From: Moritella sp. JT01
GTDB lineage: Bacteria; Pseudomonadota; Gammaproteobacteria; Enterobacterales; Moritellaceae
Assembly (NCBI RefSeq): GCF_001574435.1
Contig: NZ_LOCN01000001.1
Span: 76,774 to 140,773, forward strand
Direction of reading: 5' to 3'
DNA: 64,000 nucleotides
In this document: in pieces, positions 54,228 to 62,325 of the stretch
How positions within the stretch are numbered: the stretch's first letter is position 1
Layout: each line of letters begins with the position of its first letter
Position numbers and translations under genes: made by a program
The notes under the pieces: model-generated
Told to the model about the DNA's origin: nothing
The model's input: the letters and a program-made list of their open reading frames with translations, nothing else
The model's database searches: none

Positions 54228-54494
54228 ATGAAAAAAATTATTTTATTGGCGTTAACGGTATTTGGCCTAGCAGCGTGTAGTAACTCTGAAACCACGGCTG
54301 AGACAGCAAAACCATTACCCATATTACCAAGCTACAGCCATAGTTGCCCTGATGAACGTCCACAAATGTGTACGATGGATTACCGTCCTGTGTGCGGCAC
54401 TACGACGTCGGGTGAATTGAAAACATTTGGTAATGCGTGTGGTGCATGTACAGATGCCAGTGTTAGTGGCTATTCAGAAGGTGAGTGTAAGTAG
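54228..54494 (+). CDS. Kazal-domain lipoprotein (putative protease inhibitor)
   Basis: 88-residue lipoprotein. The signal ends LAAC (lipidated cysteine about residue 17). After a short Thr/Ala/Pro linker comes a compact Kazal-like domain with six cysteines (SCPDE, MCTM, PVCG, NACGAC, GEC) and the typical PVCGTTTSGELKTFGNAC core. Kazal domains usually inhibit serine proteases; in bacteria such lipoproteins are uncommon and mostly uncharacterised. Possible role: guarding the cell surface from its own or host proteases. It follows cls by 42 bp and is closed by a terminator. Confidence 0.85.
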   Translation: MKKIILLALTVFGLAACSNSETTAETAKPLPILPSYSHSCPDERPQMCTMDYRPVCGTTTSGELKTFGNACGACTDASVSGYSEGECK

Positions 54495-54506
54495 TGATAT
54501 GAATGT

Positions 54507-54522
54507 AAGTAGTTTGGGTATA
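54507..54522 (+). repeat. Possible solo end of the dispersed repeat
   Basis: AAGTAGTTTGGGTATA resembles the right end of the element (AAGTAGCTTGGGTATA) with one mismatch. No left end nearby. Confidence 0.45.
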
Positions 54523-54533
54523 GATCGTCCATA

Positions 54534-54576
54534 TAAAAAAGCCAAGCGTATGAGTTTCATCCACTTGGCTTTTTTG
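54534..54576. terminator. Bidirectional terminator
   Basis: Stem AAAAAAGCCAAG ... CTTGGCTTTTTT between the Kazal gene and the converging fabH-like gene. Confidence 0.85.
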
Positions 54577-54625
54577 TACTTTTAACAAGTTAATAAGTTA
54601 ATTCATCAACGCGTTAGCTATTATA

Positions 54626-55726
54626 TTAATCGGTTTGTGATTCACTGGCTAATTTAGCATCTTGGCAGCCTTTAATTGCATCTTGGATTAGATCTAAAGC
54701 AGTACCATTGTACTCAGGTAGAGCCACTTCTGATGTTGCGATAGGCGTGGTGCGTTCACCCCATTTGATCATCGTTGCCCCCCAAGTCAGGCCTCCACCA
54801 AATGCAGCAAGTAGCACATTATCACCCGCCTTAATACGGCCCTCTTCTAGCGCTTCACACAGTGCAATCGGCACTGTCGCAGATGAAGTATTCCCGTATT
54901 TATGTACGTTAACCATGACTTTTTCTTTGCTGGCACCCATGCGTTTTGCCAAGAAATCAATGATACGTAAGTTAGCTTGATGTGGGATTATGAAATCAAC
55001 ATCTTCAGCTGTCATGCCAGCTTTCTCGAGTGCGATAGCAGAGGCTTCACCCATGCGTGTTACGGCGCGTTTAAAGATCTCTTTACCCTCGAAGTTGAAG
55101 TCAAATAGACCATCAACATTCTTGAAACGGGCTCTGTCTGTACCAAAATTAGGGACTGAAAGGATATGGCCAGCATCGCCATCACAGCCAATTTTATTAC
55201 TTAAAATACCCTGCTTCTCAGTACTTGATTCCAGGATCACAGCACCAGCACCGTCACCGAACAGCACTGCGGTGCTACGCTCTGTCCAGTCAAGGAAATA
55301 ACTGATACGTTCAGCACCAATCACTAAAATCTTGTTCATTTGACCACTTTGGATGAACGCATTTGCTGTACTTAGGCCATAAATAAAACCCGTACACGCT
55401 GCGTTCATATCAAATACTGCCGCGTTGCTTGCGCCTAATTTTGCTTGTACTTTTGATGCCGCACTTGGCAGTGTGCAATCGGCAGTACAAGTGGCAAAGA
55501 AAATACCGTCAAGTTCTGATGCATTAATGCCTGCTGCGGCAATAGCTTGGCACGCAGCAACATAGGCTAACTCTGATGTACTTACATGGGAGATACGACG
55601 TTCTTGCATACCTGTTCGAGATTGGATCCACTCGTCATTAGTATCAAGAAAAGTGCTTAGGTCATCGTTTGTTAATGTCGCGGGTGGCAGGCATTTACCC
55701 CAACCGGTGATGTTTGCATAATGCAT
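54626..55726 (-). CDS. 3-oxoacyl-ACP synthase III (FabH family)
   Basis: 366-residue condensing enzyme of the KASIII group. The triad is intact: Cys111 in NAACTGFIYG, His in FIIPHQANLRI and Asn in HKYGNTSSA. It is about 40-45 residues longer than E. coli FabH, owing to a C-terminal extension after ATMIKWG. It stands alone, not in the plsX-fabHDG operon, so it is probably a second KASIII, perhaps for branched or special primers (inference). The long leader holds the candidate RNA at 55931-56103. A TATAAT at 55807-55812 could be its own promoter. Confidence 0.88.
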   Translation of the reverse strand: MHYANITGWGKCLPPATLTNDDLSTFLDTNDEWIQSRTGMQERRISHVSTSELAYVAACQAIAAAGINASELDGIFFATCTADCTLPSAASKVQAKLGASNAAVFDMNAACTGFIYGLSTANAFIQSGQMNKILVIGAERISYFLDWTERSTAVLFGDGAGAVILESSTEKQGILSNKIGCDGDAGHILSVPNFGTDRARFKNVDGLFDFNFEGKEIFKRAVTRMGEASAIALEKAGMTAEDVDFIIPHQANLRIIDFLAKRMGASKEKVMVNVHKYGNTSSATVPIALCEALEEGRIKAGDNVLLAAFGGGLTWGATMIKWGERTTPIATSEVALPEYNGTALDLIQDAIKGCQDAKLASESQTD

Positions 55727-55930
55727 TGAAATTTACCTGTGTTTTGTGACTGGCTAATACAGACGGAGTCGCGAAATGTACGCAATACGAAGTGATTAAG
55801 TACTTTATTATACGCTGTATAGCGAAATGACAGTGATTGAAATTGAAATTATTTTGTCAATTATAGAGGCTCGCCTTTGAAAGTGGTAGCTAAATTGTCA
55901 TTGAAGGGTAGCGGTGGTAAAAATTAGGCA

Positions 55931-56103
55931 CAAAAAAGGCATCGTTTAGGATGCCTATCTTTGTGTTAATATTGCCGGTCACTTGTGGTGAAGATTATCC
56001 TGGATAAGGAGTTGTGCCTGATTGGTCGCAAGAAGGGTACTTCTATCACCGCATCGACCTAGGTTAAGGTGTCTGCTAATCAGCTTTTGGCGTAATCTTT
56101 AAC
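55931..56103 (-). ncRNA. Candidate structured small RNA or fabH leader RNA
   Basis: A 170-nt stretch on the minus strand with no coding frame but strong structure. Nested complementary pairs CTGATT/AATCAG (56018-56023 with 56078-56083), GGTCG/CGACC (56024-56028 with 56055-56059) and AGAAG/CTTCT (56031-56035 with 56040-56044) stack into one long hairpin. A second hairpin TTATCC/GGATAA is at 55995-56007. A terminator stem AGGCATC/GATGCCT (55937-55956) is followed by a U run in the minus direction. A TATACT box (minus strand, 56111-56116) lies just upstream, with no good -35 box. No known family could be named. It may be a free sRNA or an attenuating leader for fabH, 205 nt downstream. Confidence 0.45.
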
Positions 56104-56305
56104 TGGGTTTAGTATAGCCAAGTTGATGGGGTATGTGGTTGCGATGTTTGCACTAATAGTGGATTTTTTAGCAATTAAATTTGCAGTAATGATGATAATT
56201 AGCAATAATTAACCCTAGGTATATTATCGTGCGCTATTTGTAGTCTCTATTTTTAATTTAGAGGGAATACGAAACAAGTAAAAAGATGAAATAGGGGTGA
56301 TGAAC

Positions 56306-56779
56306 ATGAAATTAGACAGAACAGATAAGTTAATTCTTAATTTAATACAAGAAAATGGCCGGATCAGTAATTTAGAGTTAGCGGATAAAATTGGCTTGTC
56401 AGCGTCGCCTTGCTCCCGACGTGTGAAGCATTTAGAAGAGTTAGGCTTAATTGATAAACATGTCACCTTACTTAACCAAGCTAAACTTGGTTTAAAGTTG
56501 ACGGCTTATATCCATATTAGTATGGATCGACATACACCTGAACGTTTTGAGAATTTTGAATCTGAGATCGCTGCTATTCCAGATGTGATGGAGTGCTGTA
56601 TTATTACCGGTAGTGATGCTGATTTTCAATTAAAGGTTATCGTGCCAGATATGGAGCATTACCAAGAGCTACTGTTAGGAAAACTAACGGGGATTAAAGG
56701 AGTAACGGGCGTGAGATCGAGCTTTATGTTACGTAATGTTTTAAGCCGAACGGTATTACCGCTCGACCACATTAAATAG
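56306..56779 (+). CDS. Lrp/AsnC family transcriptional regulator
   Basis: 157-residue DNA-binding protein. ATG 56306 is placed 8 nt after AGGGG; the GTG at 56297 and the ATG at 56300 are less well spaced. N-terminal winged helix-turn-helix (LILNLIQENGRISNLELADK, LSASPCSRRVKHLEELGLI), then a RAM/AsnC effector domain (ECCIITGSDADFQLKVIVPD). It is a close relative of Lrp-like amino-acid regulators but not global Lrp itself. Target unknown; flanked by the candidate RNA and the converging DUF3581 gene. Confidence 0.9.
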   Translation: MKLDRTDKLILNLIQENGRISNLELADKIGLSASPCSRRVKHLEELGLIDKHVTLLNQAKLGLKLTAYIHISMDRHTPERFENFESEIAAIPDVMECCIITGSDADFQLKVIVPDMEHYQELLLGKLTGIKGVTGVRSSFMLRNVLSRTVLPLDHIK

Positions 56780-56783
56780 GTGA

Positions 56784-57500
56784 CTAGCTTGCTGCAGAAA
56801 GGTACTTGTTTTTTGCAGCTTGATAATCGGCAATGACACCATCCATTACAGATTCTTCATATGGGATCAAACCGCTTAATAGCATTTCTTTTTGGCCAGT
56901 TCCGACTTTTTCATCACCTTCGTAGAAATCAAATTTAAAGGTGACGGTTGCACGTTTACCATGTACGTTGATGATCGCTTCATCAAACTTCAGCGCAATA
57001 CTTTTAACGTCGACACGTGTCAGGCTTATTTGCATGCATTTATACATAATTAATGCACGAGCAGGGTTAAACATGAGATTTTCGCTGCGCATGAGCGGCA
57101 CCATTATTTCAGGAAAATTCTTTCCTGAAAATTGCACATACTCTTTAATGATCTTACTGATAATTTCTTCATCATGAGATGTGTTTCCGCCGAGCTCTAA
57201 TTCCATAAATGCTTGTTCATCAGCATTCACTATCGCTGTTTTATTGTTTAATAGTGGTGAAAATTGCAGATCAACGTCATTTTTCACCATACCGGTAAAA
57301 TCAATCTTCATCGTTTCTGATAAGCCGAACTTAGCCAAAGAAACAGCAAAAAGTAAATCACCTGGTACACAAAAGCGTTTATTATCCACATCATGGATCT
57401 TGTTATAATCGTTCGCTACAGCTTTAGCGAATCGACTAGCTTGTTGTTGAGTAAAGCGAAAAGAGCTGTCTTTTTGAGAATAGAATTCGTTTAGAAACAT
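56784..57500 (-). CDS. DUF3581 family protein
   Basis: 238-residue cytoplasmic protein of a family widespread in marine gammaproteobacteria. The N-terminal FLNEFYSQKDSSFRFTQQQASRFAKAVANDYNKIHDVDNKRF resembles a MaoC/hotdog motif (asparagine, isoleucine-histidine-aspartate), followed by a repeat-like second half with VKSIALKFDEAIINVHGKRA. A hotdog fold is likely, though enzymatic activity is not shown. It ends 4 bp from the Lrp-family gene, which converges on it. Confidence 0.75.
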   Translation of the reverse strand: MFLNEFYSQKDSSFRFTQQQASRFAKAVANDYNKIHDVDNKRFCVPGDLLFAVSLAKFGLSETMKIDFTGMVKNDVDLQFSPLLNNKTAIVNADEQAFMELELGGNTSHDEEIISKIIKEYVQFSGKNFPEIMVPLMRSENLMFNPARALIMYKCMQISLTRVDVKSIALKFDEAIINVHGKRATVTFKFDFYEGDEKVGTGQKEMLLSGLIPYEESVMDGVIADYQAAKNKYLSAAS

Positions 57501-57643
57501 ATTTAATTAAACTACGGGAATGAAAAATCCAGTTTACATTACTTTTGTTTATAGGCAGGTCGATCCAGTTGCAAATATGACGTTTTTAAATGCAACGTGG
57601 ATCACGTGATGGGACTCTTGACTCAATGAATGACTGTAAATGA

Positions 57644-58084
57644 CTACTTTTTAATATCTGGAGTGACACTTCGTAAGATGCCAATACCGGTACTGAGTAA
57701 CGTTGAGCTAGTTTTGAGAAGCGTTTCTGCCGGTATTGCTGCAGCAGACCCCATCATGGTCGGAATAAACTTTTTAAAGGCATTATCGACACCATCTTCA
57801 ACTTCTTTACTGAGTTGGGGTAAGAACTCATCAATAATTTGATCTAACTCTTGTTTTACATGTGCTTCTAATTCAGGTTGTATTTCTGCAATTTTGGCCT
57901 CGATAGCGTTCGCAATGTCTTTACTTATTTGGGGTGATACTTGATTGATCGTAGCTTCTGCTTCTGTTTTTATTAAGGCGATTTGTGTGGCTAAATAGGG
58001 CTTAATTACGTTATTGAATACATATAAGAAAGCAAGTGCAGTAAAGATGCTACTGAGTAAGGCCGTAAAGATAATTGTTAACAT
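57644..58084 (-). CDS. Unknown protein with one membrane helix and amphipathic repeats
   Basis: 146 residues. N-terminal helix (MLTIIFTALLSSIFTALAFLYVF) as anchor, then about 85 residues of long amphipathic helix rich in Glu, Lys and Ala (KTEAEATINQVSPQISKDIA, EAKIAEIQPELEAHVKQELD). This helix suggests a coiled coil or membrane-surface scaffold. A small Ala/Gly-rich hydrophobic stretch (IPTMMGSAAAIPAETLL) follows. I do not recognise a family. Single gene. Confidence 0.65.
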   Translation of the reverse strand: MLTIIFTALLSSIFTALAFLYVFNNVIKPYLATQIALIKTEAEATINQVSPQISKDIANAIEAKIAEIQPELEAHVKQELDQIIDEFLPQLSKEVEDGVDNAFKKFIPTMMGSAAAIPAETLLKTSSTLLSTGIGILRSVTPDIKK

Positions 58085-58219
58085 GATGAGCCATTAAATG
58101 ATGAATAAGCTATTAATATTAACAATTTAGTGATTGCTGTAAAGGGATATCTGAAAGGAAGCAGGGATGGACCCAAAATGATTTATGGATCCTCCATGGT
58201 TTATGAAATCGAAAGTGAG

Positions 58220-59053
58220 CTAAAATACCACCGTTCGGTTTTCATAAATAAATACGCGCTCTTCAAGCACCAGACGCAATGCTTTACTGAGTACTGATTT
58301 TTCTACATCTTTGCCTGAACGCGCCATATCTTCGGCGTTGTATTTATGATCTACATGAATGACATCTTGTAAAATAATCGGCCCTTCATCTAAGTTGTTT
58401 GTTACATAGTGGGCTGTTGCACCAATAATTTTTACACCACGTTCGAAAGCTTGTTTGTATGGCTGTGCGCCAATAAAAGCCGGTAAAAATGAATGATGGA
58501 TATTGATGATTTTGTTTTCAAATGCAGCCACAAAATTAGGCGTTAGAATACGCATGTATTTAGCTAAAATAACATAATCAGGCTGGTATTTTGATACTGT
58601 GTCAATGATACGCTGTTCATGTTCCTCTCGGCTGATATCGAGATGAGAAACTGTGTGATAAGGCACATCAAATTTTTCTGTTAATTCAGCAAGGTTATCG
58701 TAATTACCTACCACTGCAGCGATCTCAACATCCAAACCGCCGTAATAATTCTTCATTAAAATGTCGCCAAGGCAATGCGCTTCTTTGGTGACTAAAATAA
58801 CGATGCGTTTACGACCCGCAGAAACGAGCTTACGGTGTGACCCCGTTGGTAGCGCGCTATCGAGGTCGGCAAGTAAGGTTTCATCGTTGAATATCCCTTC
58901 GAGCTCGGTACGCATAAAAAATCGATTGTGGGTGTTATCGACAAACTCGGTGTTATTGACAATATTGAGTTGATGTTTATAACATATGTTGGTGATCTTC
59001 GAGATAAGTCCTTTTTGATCGGGACAGTCGGCCAGTAATATTTTCTTTTCCAT
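58220..59053 (-). CDS. purU: Formyltetrahydrofolate deformylase
   Basis: 277-residue enzyme hydrolysing 10-formyl-THF to formate and THF, supplying formate for PurT and balancing one-carbon pools. N-terminal ACT domain (residues 4-80, LLADCPDQKGLISKITNICY) and a formyltransferase-like domain with IINIHHSFLPAFIGA, the asparagine-histidine and aspartate motifs (VILAKYMRIL, LDEGPII) conserved. The product links with the GcvR-regulated glycine pathway. Confidence 0.96.
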   Translation of the reverse strand: MEKKILLADCPDQKGLISKITNICYKHQLNIVNNTEFVDNTHNRFFMRTELEGIFNDETLLADLDSALPTGSHRKLVSAGRKRIVILVTKEAHCLGDILMKNYYGGLDVEIAAVVGNYDNLAELTEKFDVPYHTVSHLDISREEHEQRIIDTVSKYQPDYVILAKYMRILTPNFVAAFENKIINIHHSFLPAFIGAQPYKQAFERGVKIIGATAHYVTNNLDEGPIILQDVIHVDHKYNAEDMARSGKDVEKSVLSKALRLVLEERVFIYENRTVVF

Positions 59054-59086
59054 AATATCTACTACTTTATTTGATGTTTAATATGA

Positions 59087-59346
59087 TATACCCAAGTTAC
59101 TTCAAGATGCTATATCAGAGACGAGAAGGGATATCAGAACAAGGCTCAATATGTAGATAATGGTTATTCCATTTTCAAATATTGTAACGCTGTGCTGTTA
59201 TTTCTGCTCGCCTCCCGTAGGGCAATCCGAAAGAATCTTCGGCGTTATGAAGTCTTGATTTAGAATAACTAAATCCTCGACTTCATGCCTTGAAAATCCT
59301 CTCCTTTCGGTTTGCTGATTGTGCATTTTGAAGTAGCTTGGGTATA
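59087..59346. mobile_element. 260-bp MITE-like element with terminal inverted repeats
   Basis: Left end TATACCCAAGTTACTTCAAG plus ATGC; right end is its reverse complement with two mismatches in 24. TGA occurs immediately outside both ends and could be a target duplication. Inside are an imperfect palindrome around CGACTTCATGCC and no coding frame above noise. Probably mobilised by a transposase elsewhere. It lies between ychJ and purU. Other traces are at 15544, 19261, 20222 and 54507. Confidence 0.75.
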
Positions 59347-59411
59347 TGACTAAATGCAATACTTATTTCTAGTATGCCGTTAGCCATATTTACTGTATTT
59401 AGCAATGACGG

Positions 59412-59879
59412 TTAGCCACAGCACTTCTTATATTTTTTACCACTGTCACATAAGCAAGGATCATTACGGCCTTGTTTTAGGGGCGCTGGGTTTAATTCGC
59501 CATTGGTATAAAACCACTGCTGATCTTGAAATACGAAGTTGGAGCGTTCATGCAAACACGCCTCTTCTTCACCTTCTTGAAACCACGCTTTGAACTCGAC
59601 AATGCCAGTCGCGCTTTCTTCATCACCTTGGCTCATCATTATTTCTAACCGTAGCCACTGGGTATGTTCGGCTGTTTCTGCAATCAAGTCTTCATTTAAA
59701 TCGGCAATAAAGTCAGGGTGATGTGTTGCCATTAAATAAACGGGTACATTGTTTACATAAGCACTGTAGCGTGAACGCATCAGTTGCTCTGCGGTTACTG
59801 GTATCGCGGTACCATAAATGTATTTACCGCAGCAATCTTTAAAGGGCATTGCTAAACCACAGCTACAAGAAGTATGCAT
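59412..59879 (-). CDS. ychJ: YchJ family SEC-C motif protein (UPF0225)
   Basis: 155 residues. An N-terminal zinc knuckle (CSCGLAMPFKDCCG), a cystatin-like NTF2 core (LMRSRYSAYV, VEFKAWFQEG) and a C-terminal SEC-C zinc motif (GRNDPCLCDSGKKYKKCCG). Function is unproven; SEC-C motifs bind zinc and often protein or ribosome partners. Follows DUF2947 by 9 bp and is likely cotranscribed. Confidence 0.92.
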   Translation of the reverse strand: MHTSCSCGLAMPFKDCCGKYIYGTAIPVTAEQLMRSRYSAYVNNVPVYLMATHHPDFIADLNEDLIAETAEHTQWLRLEIMMSQGDEESATGIVEFKAWFQEGEEEACLHERSNFVFQDQQWFYTNGELNPAPLKQGRNDPCLCDSGKKYKKCCG

Positions 59880-59888
59880 AATGGCGCT

Positions 59889-60392
59889 TTATTTCGCTTG
59901 CTGAATAGGAGTTCGAGTACCAATTAATACAGTACCGCTCTCTTTAAATGAAAGGACTTCTTTACGTTTCGCCGAGATTAATAATGCACCGTCATCATAG
60001 AATAAAAAATTTTTCCAGTTACGTTTAAATGTGCCCCAATTCGTTTCAATCATATTGAAACGTTCATAGCAAAAATAAATTTTACTGTTATCATCCCAAG
60101 TTAAATGTGCGAGCACTTCTTCAGGTAATTCATTACTATCATCATTGTCCCAAGCTTGCTGCCAATTAGCTTCTTGCAACCAGGTATTTTGGTCATGTGG
60201 CCAGTCGCCTTTACTGAATTGATCGGTAAAGTTACATTGCGAGCTAATAAGTTGGCTCCATAATTGACCGGCTCTTGCTTTGCTAAAGGGCTTGATATTA
60301 GCGAGATCATCCGCATTCACGGGTAACGACGAATGATTAAATATCCATTTTCGAGAATAAGATTCAAGTTCTATATAATTCATTAATGACAC
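59889..60392 (-). CDS. DUF2947 family protein
   Basis: 167-residue soluble protein rich in tryptophan (KWIFNH, WPHDQNTWLQEANWQQAW, NWGTFKRNWKNFLFYDDG). It matches my memory of the DUF2947 family. GTG 60392 and ATG 60383 are both possible starts; the ATG gives the family-like NYIELE opening. No known function. Same strand as ychJ. Confidence 0.75.
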   Translation of the reverse strand: MSLMNYIELESYSRKWIFNHSSLPVNADDLANIKPFSKARAGQLWSQLISSQCNFTDQFSKGDWPHDQNTWLQEANWQQAWDNDDSNELPEEVLAHLTWDDNSKIYFCYERFNMIETNWGTFKRNWKNFLFYDDGALLISAKRKEVLSFKESGTVLIGTRTPIQQAK

Positions 60393-60480
60393 TGGTTATA
60401 AGTAAAATTGTTTTCAGTTTACAACATTATTAACCTTGGCGGTATCAATTACTCAACGGGGCCCAATTAAACGAGTGTAG

Positions 60481-60522
60481 TGTTATTATAAAATATCCTA
60501 GAGGTGTTATTATAAAATATCC
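60481..60522 (+). repeat. Two direct copies of an 18-bp AT-rich sequence
   Basis: TGTTATTATAAAATATCC occurs at 60481-60498 and 60505-60522, a 24-bp period. Each copy contains TATAAAAT, a -10-like box, just upstream of the yheT start, so it may be an operator or duplicated promoter. Confidence 0.6.
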
Positions 60523-60578
60523 AATAAAATGCAAGACGTTGTTTAAACAACCAATTGGTTAACTTAAGGTATTCAAAG

Positions 60579-61583
60579 ATGTTTCAACCGAGCCAATTTC
60601 AGCCGCAGTGGTGGATTCGTAATGCGCATTTACAAACAATGTTGCCGACGATTAGCCGCCGAAATCTGACGTTTCCGACAATTAATGAAAGATTAGAACT
60701 TGAAGATGGTGATTTTCTTGATCTTGCTTGGACTGCTCTGCCAACAGCTGAAAATAATAAACCGATTGTTATTATTTTTCATGGTCTTGAAGGCTCTGTG
60801 GAGTCGCCTTATGTCAAAGGGATTATGCGTGCGATCAGTGCGGCAGGCTGGATTGGTTTAGTCATGCACTTTCGTGGTTGTAGTGAAGAATCAAATCGTT
60901 TATTACGGGCTTATCATTCTGGTGATACCAGTGATGCAAGTTATGTGATTGGTTTGATTGCTAAGCGCTACCCTCATGCTCCGTTATTTGCTGTCGGGTA
61001 TTCGCTCGGAGGTAGTGTGTTAACGCATTATTTGGCCCAAACAGGCAAGCAATCTCAATTATTAGCAGCATCTGTTGTATCTGCCCCCTTATTGTTAGCT
61101 GAAAGTGCTGAGCGGATTAAAAAAGGCTTTTCTAAAGCGTACCAACGACGATTGATTAAACGTCTGCAGGCCAGTGTAGTACGTAAATTCGAACATTTGG
61201 ATATGCGCACTGCGTTGAATTTGACGACCAAGCAAGTCAAAAAATTAAACACGTTTGTCGAATTTGATGATCGTGTGACAGCGCCGCTACATGGTTTTAA
61301 AGATGCTCTGGATTATTATCGGCAATGCAGTAGTTTACAGTTTTTACACAAGATCCAAACGCCTACATTATTTATTCATGCCGAAGATGATCCATTTTTA
61401 ACTAAAAAAGTGATCCCTGAGTTAAAAGATATGTCGGCAAATATATTATTCGAATTAAGTCGCTATGGCGGGCACGTCGGTTTTGTATATGGCTCAATTC
61501 TAAATCCAAAATATTGGCTGGAAGAGCGAATACCCACTTGGTTTAGTGAATTCACTAAAGATAAAAAGACTAATACCAAATAG
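60579..61583 (+). CDS. yheT: YheT-family alpha/beta hydrolase
   Basis: 334-residue hydrolase of the COG0429 group. ATG 60579 follows an AAGG site; the upstream TTG adds 8 residues. Opening WWIRNAHLQTMLPTI, oxyanion IIFHGLEGS, nucleophile elbow GYSLGGS (serine) and C-terminal His in RYGGHVGFV. Substrate unknown, often called an esterase. Single gene. Confidence 0.93.
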   Translation: MFQPSQFQPQWWIRNAHLQTMLPTISRRNLTFPTINERLELEDGDFLDLAWTALPTAENNKPIVIIFHGLEGSVESPYVKGIMRAISAAGWIGLVMHFRGCSEESNRLLRAYHSGDTSDASYVIGLIAKRYPHAPLFAVGYSLGGSVLTHYLAQTGKQSQLLAASVVSAPLLLAESAERIKKGFSKAYQRRLIKRLQASVVRKFEHLDMRTALNLTTKQVKKLNTFVEFDDRVTAPLHGFKDALDYYRQCSSLQFLHKIQTPTLFIHAEDDPFLTKKVIPELKDMSANILFELSRYGGHVGFVYGSILNPKYWLEERIPTWFSEFTKDKKTNTK

Positions 61584-61893
61584 TTAACCCTATTTAATTC
61601 ACCTATTTTTTGAGACCGAAATTGCATTGGCAATGAATCTTAAAAAAGTGTTCTATTTTTAATGGTAGCGACTTTTTGTAGCACTATTTCATACTAATTT
61701 AGAAACTTGGGCTAGAGAGTACGGTTCTGCTTATCCATCAATTTACAAACGAGTATCGACAAAAAATAGCAACGAGCACCGCGCCGCTTATTTCAGCAGA
61801 ACGTTTAGTTATCATGGAAGGTAAGGCTGTTATTTAAGTTAATCAAAAGCCCCATTAAATTATCTGAGTTAATGGGGCTGGCTCATGTTTATT
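61584..61893. other. Intergenic with a possible broken coding fragment
   Basis: A plus-strand frame without start, from 61669 to a TAA near 61821-61823, gives a protein-like peptide including TNLETWAREYGSAYPSIYKR. I could not place it; it may be the relic of a transposase or lost gene. The uspA terminator follows. Confidence 0.35.
61848..61879 (-). terminator. Terminator of the universal stress gene
   Basis: Stem AGCCCCATT/AATGGGGCT around a TAAATTATCTGAGTT-like loop, 14 bp after the uspA-like stop; only a short T run. Confidence 0.65.
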
Positions 61894-62325
61894 TTATTTC
61901 ACGATTAAGACAGGGCAGTGAGAATGGCGAGTCACTGATTCTGCGACACTGCCAATTAGGATATGCTCTAATCCAGTACGACCATGACTTGCTATGACGA
62001 TCATATCACAATCAAAATTAACAGCGGCTTGCGTAATTTCCGTTGATGGGTGTCCCTCTAATACCGCAGTATGTAATGGTATGCTTGGCTTAATATCAGT
62101 GGTTAATTCATCGAGCTTTTCTTGCGTTATCTTTAGCATGTGTTCGTGAATGTCATTGGGGGTGATTGCAAGTACTTGAAAGCTATCAAAGCCATGGATC
62201 TCATTAATCACACTGACTAAATGCAAGGTAGCATCATATTTTAATGCCATTTCTGCCGCATAGCTTATCGCTTTATTCGCTGTATTTGAAAAGTCGGTTG
62301 GGCAAAGGATATTGTTAATGGTCAT
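61894..62325 (-). CDS. Universal stress protein, UspA superfamily
   Basis: 143-residue cytoplasmic protein. The ATG at 62325 follows AGGAG at good spacing; the frame to 62391 adds 22 residues without support. Features: ILCPTDFSNTANKAISYAAE at the start and the ATP-binding ASHGRTGLEHILIGSVAESVTRHSHCPVLIV at the end (G-2x-G-9x-G(S/T)). The G-rich loop suggests an ATP-binding subtype. Single gene. Confidence 0.92.
   Translation of the reverse strand: MTINNILCPTDFSNTANKAISYAAEMALKYDATLHLVSVINEIHGFDSFQVLAITPNDIHEHMLKITQEKLDELTTDIKPSIPLHTAVLEGHPSTEITQAAVNFDCDMIVIASHGRTGLEHILIGSVAESVTRHSHCPVLIVK

Noticed and set aside
56180..56215. Fur-like sequence GATGATAATTAGCAATAAT before the Lrp-family gene
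   Set aside because: Weak match and no dyad comparable to the clear box at 14263; expected often in AT-rich DNA.
57598..57612. Palindrome ATCACGTGAT upstream of the DUF3581 gene
   Set aside because: Short perfect palindromes are common and no regulator with this site could be named.
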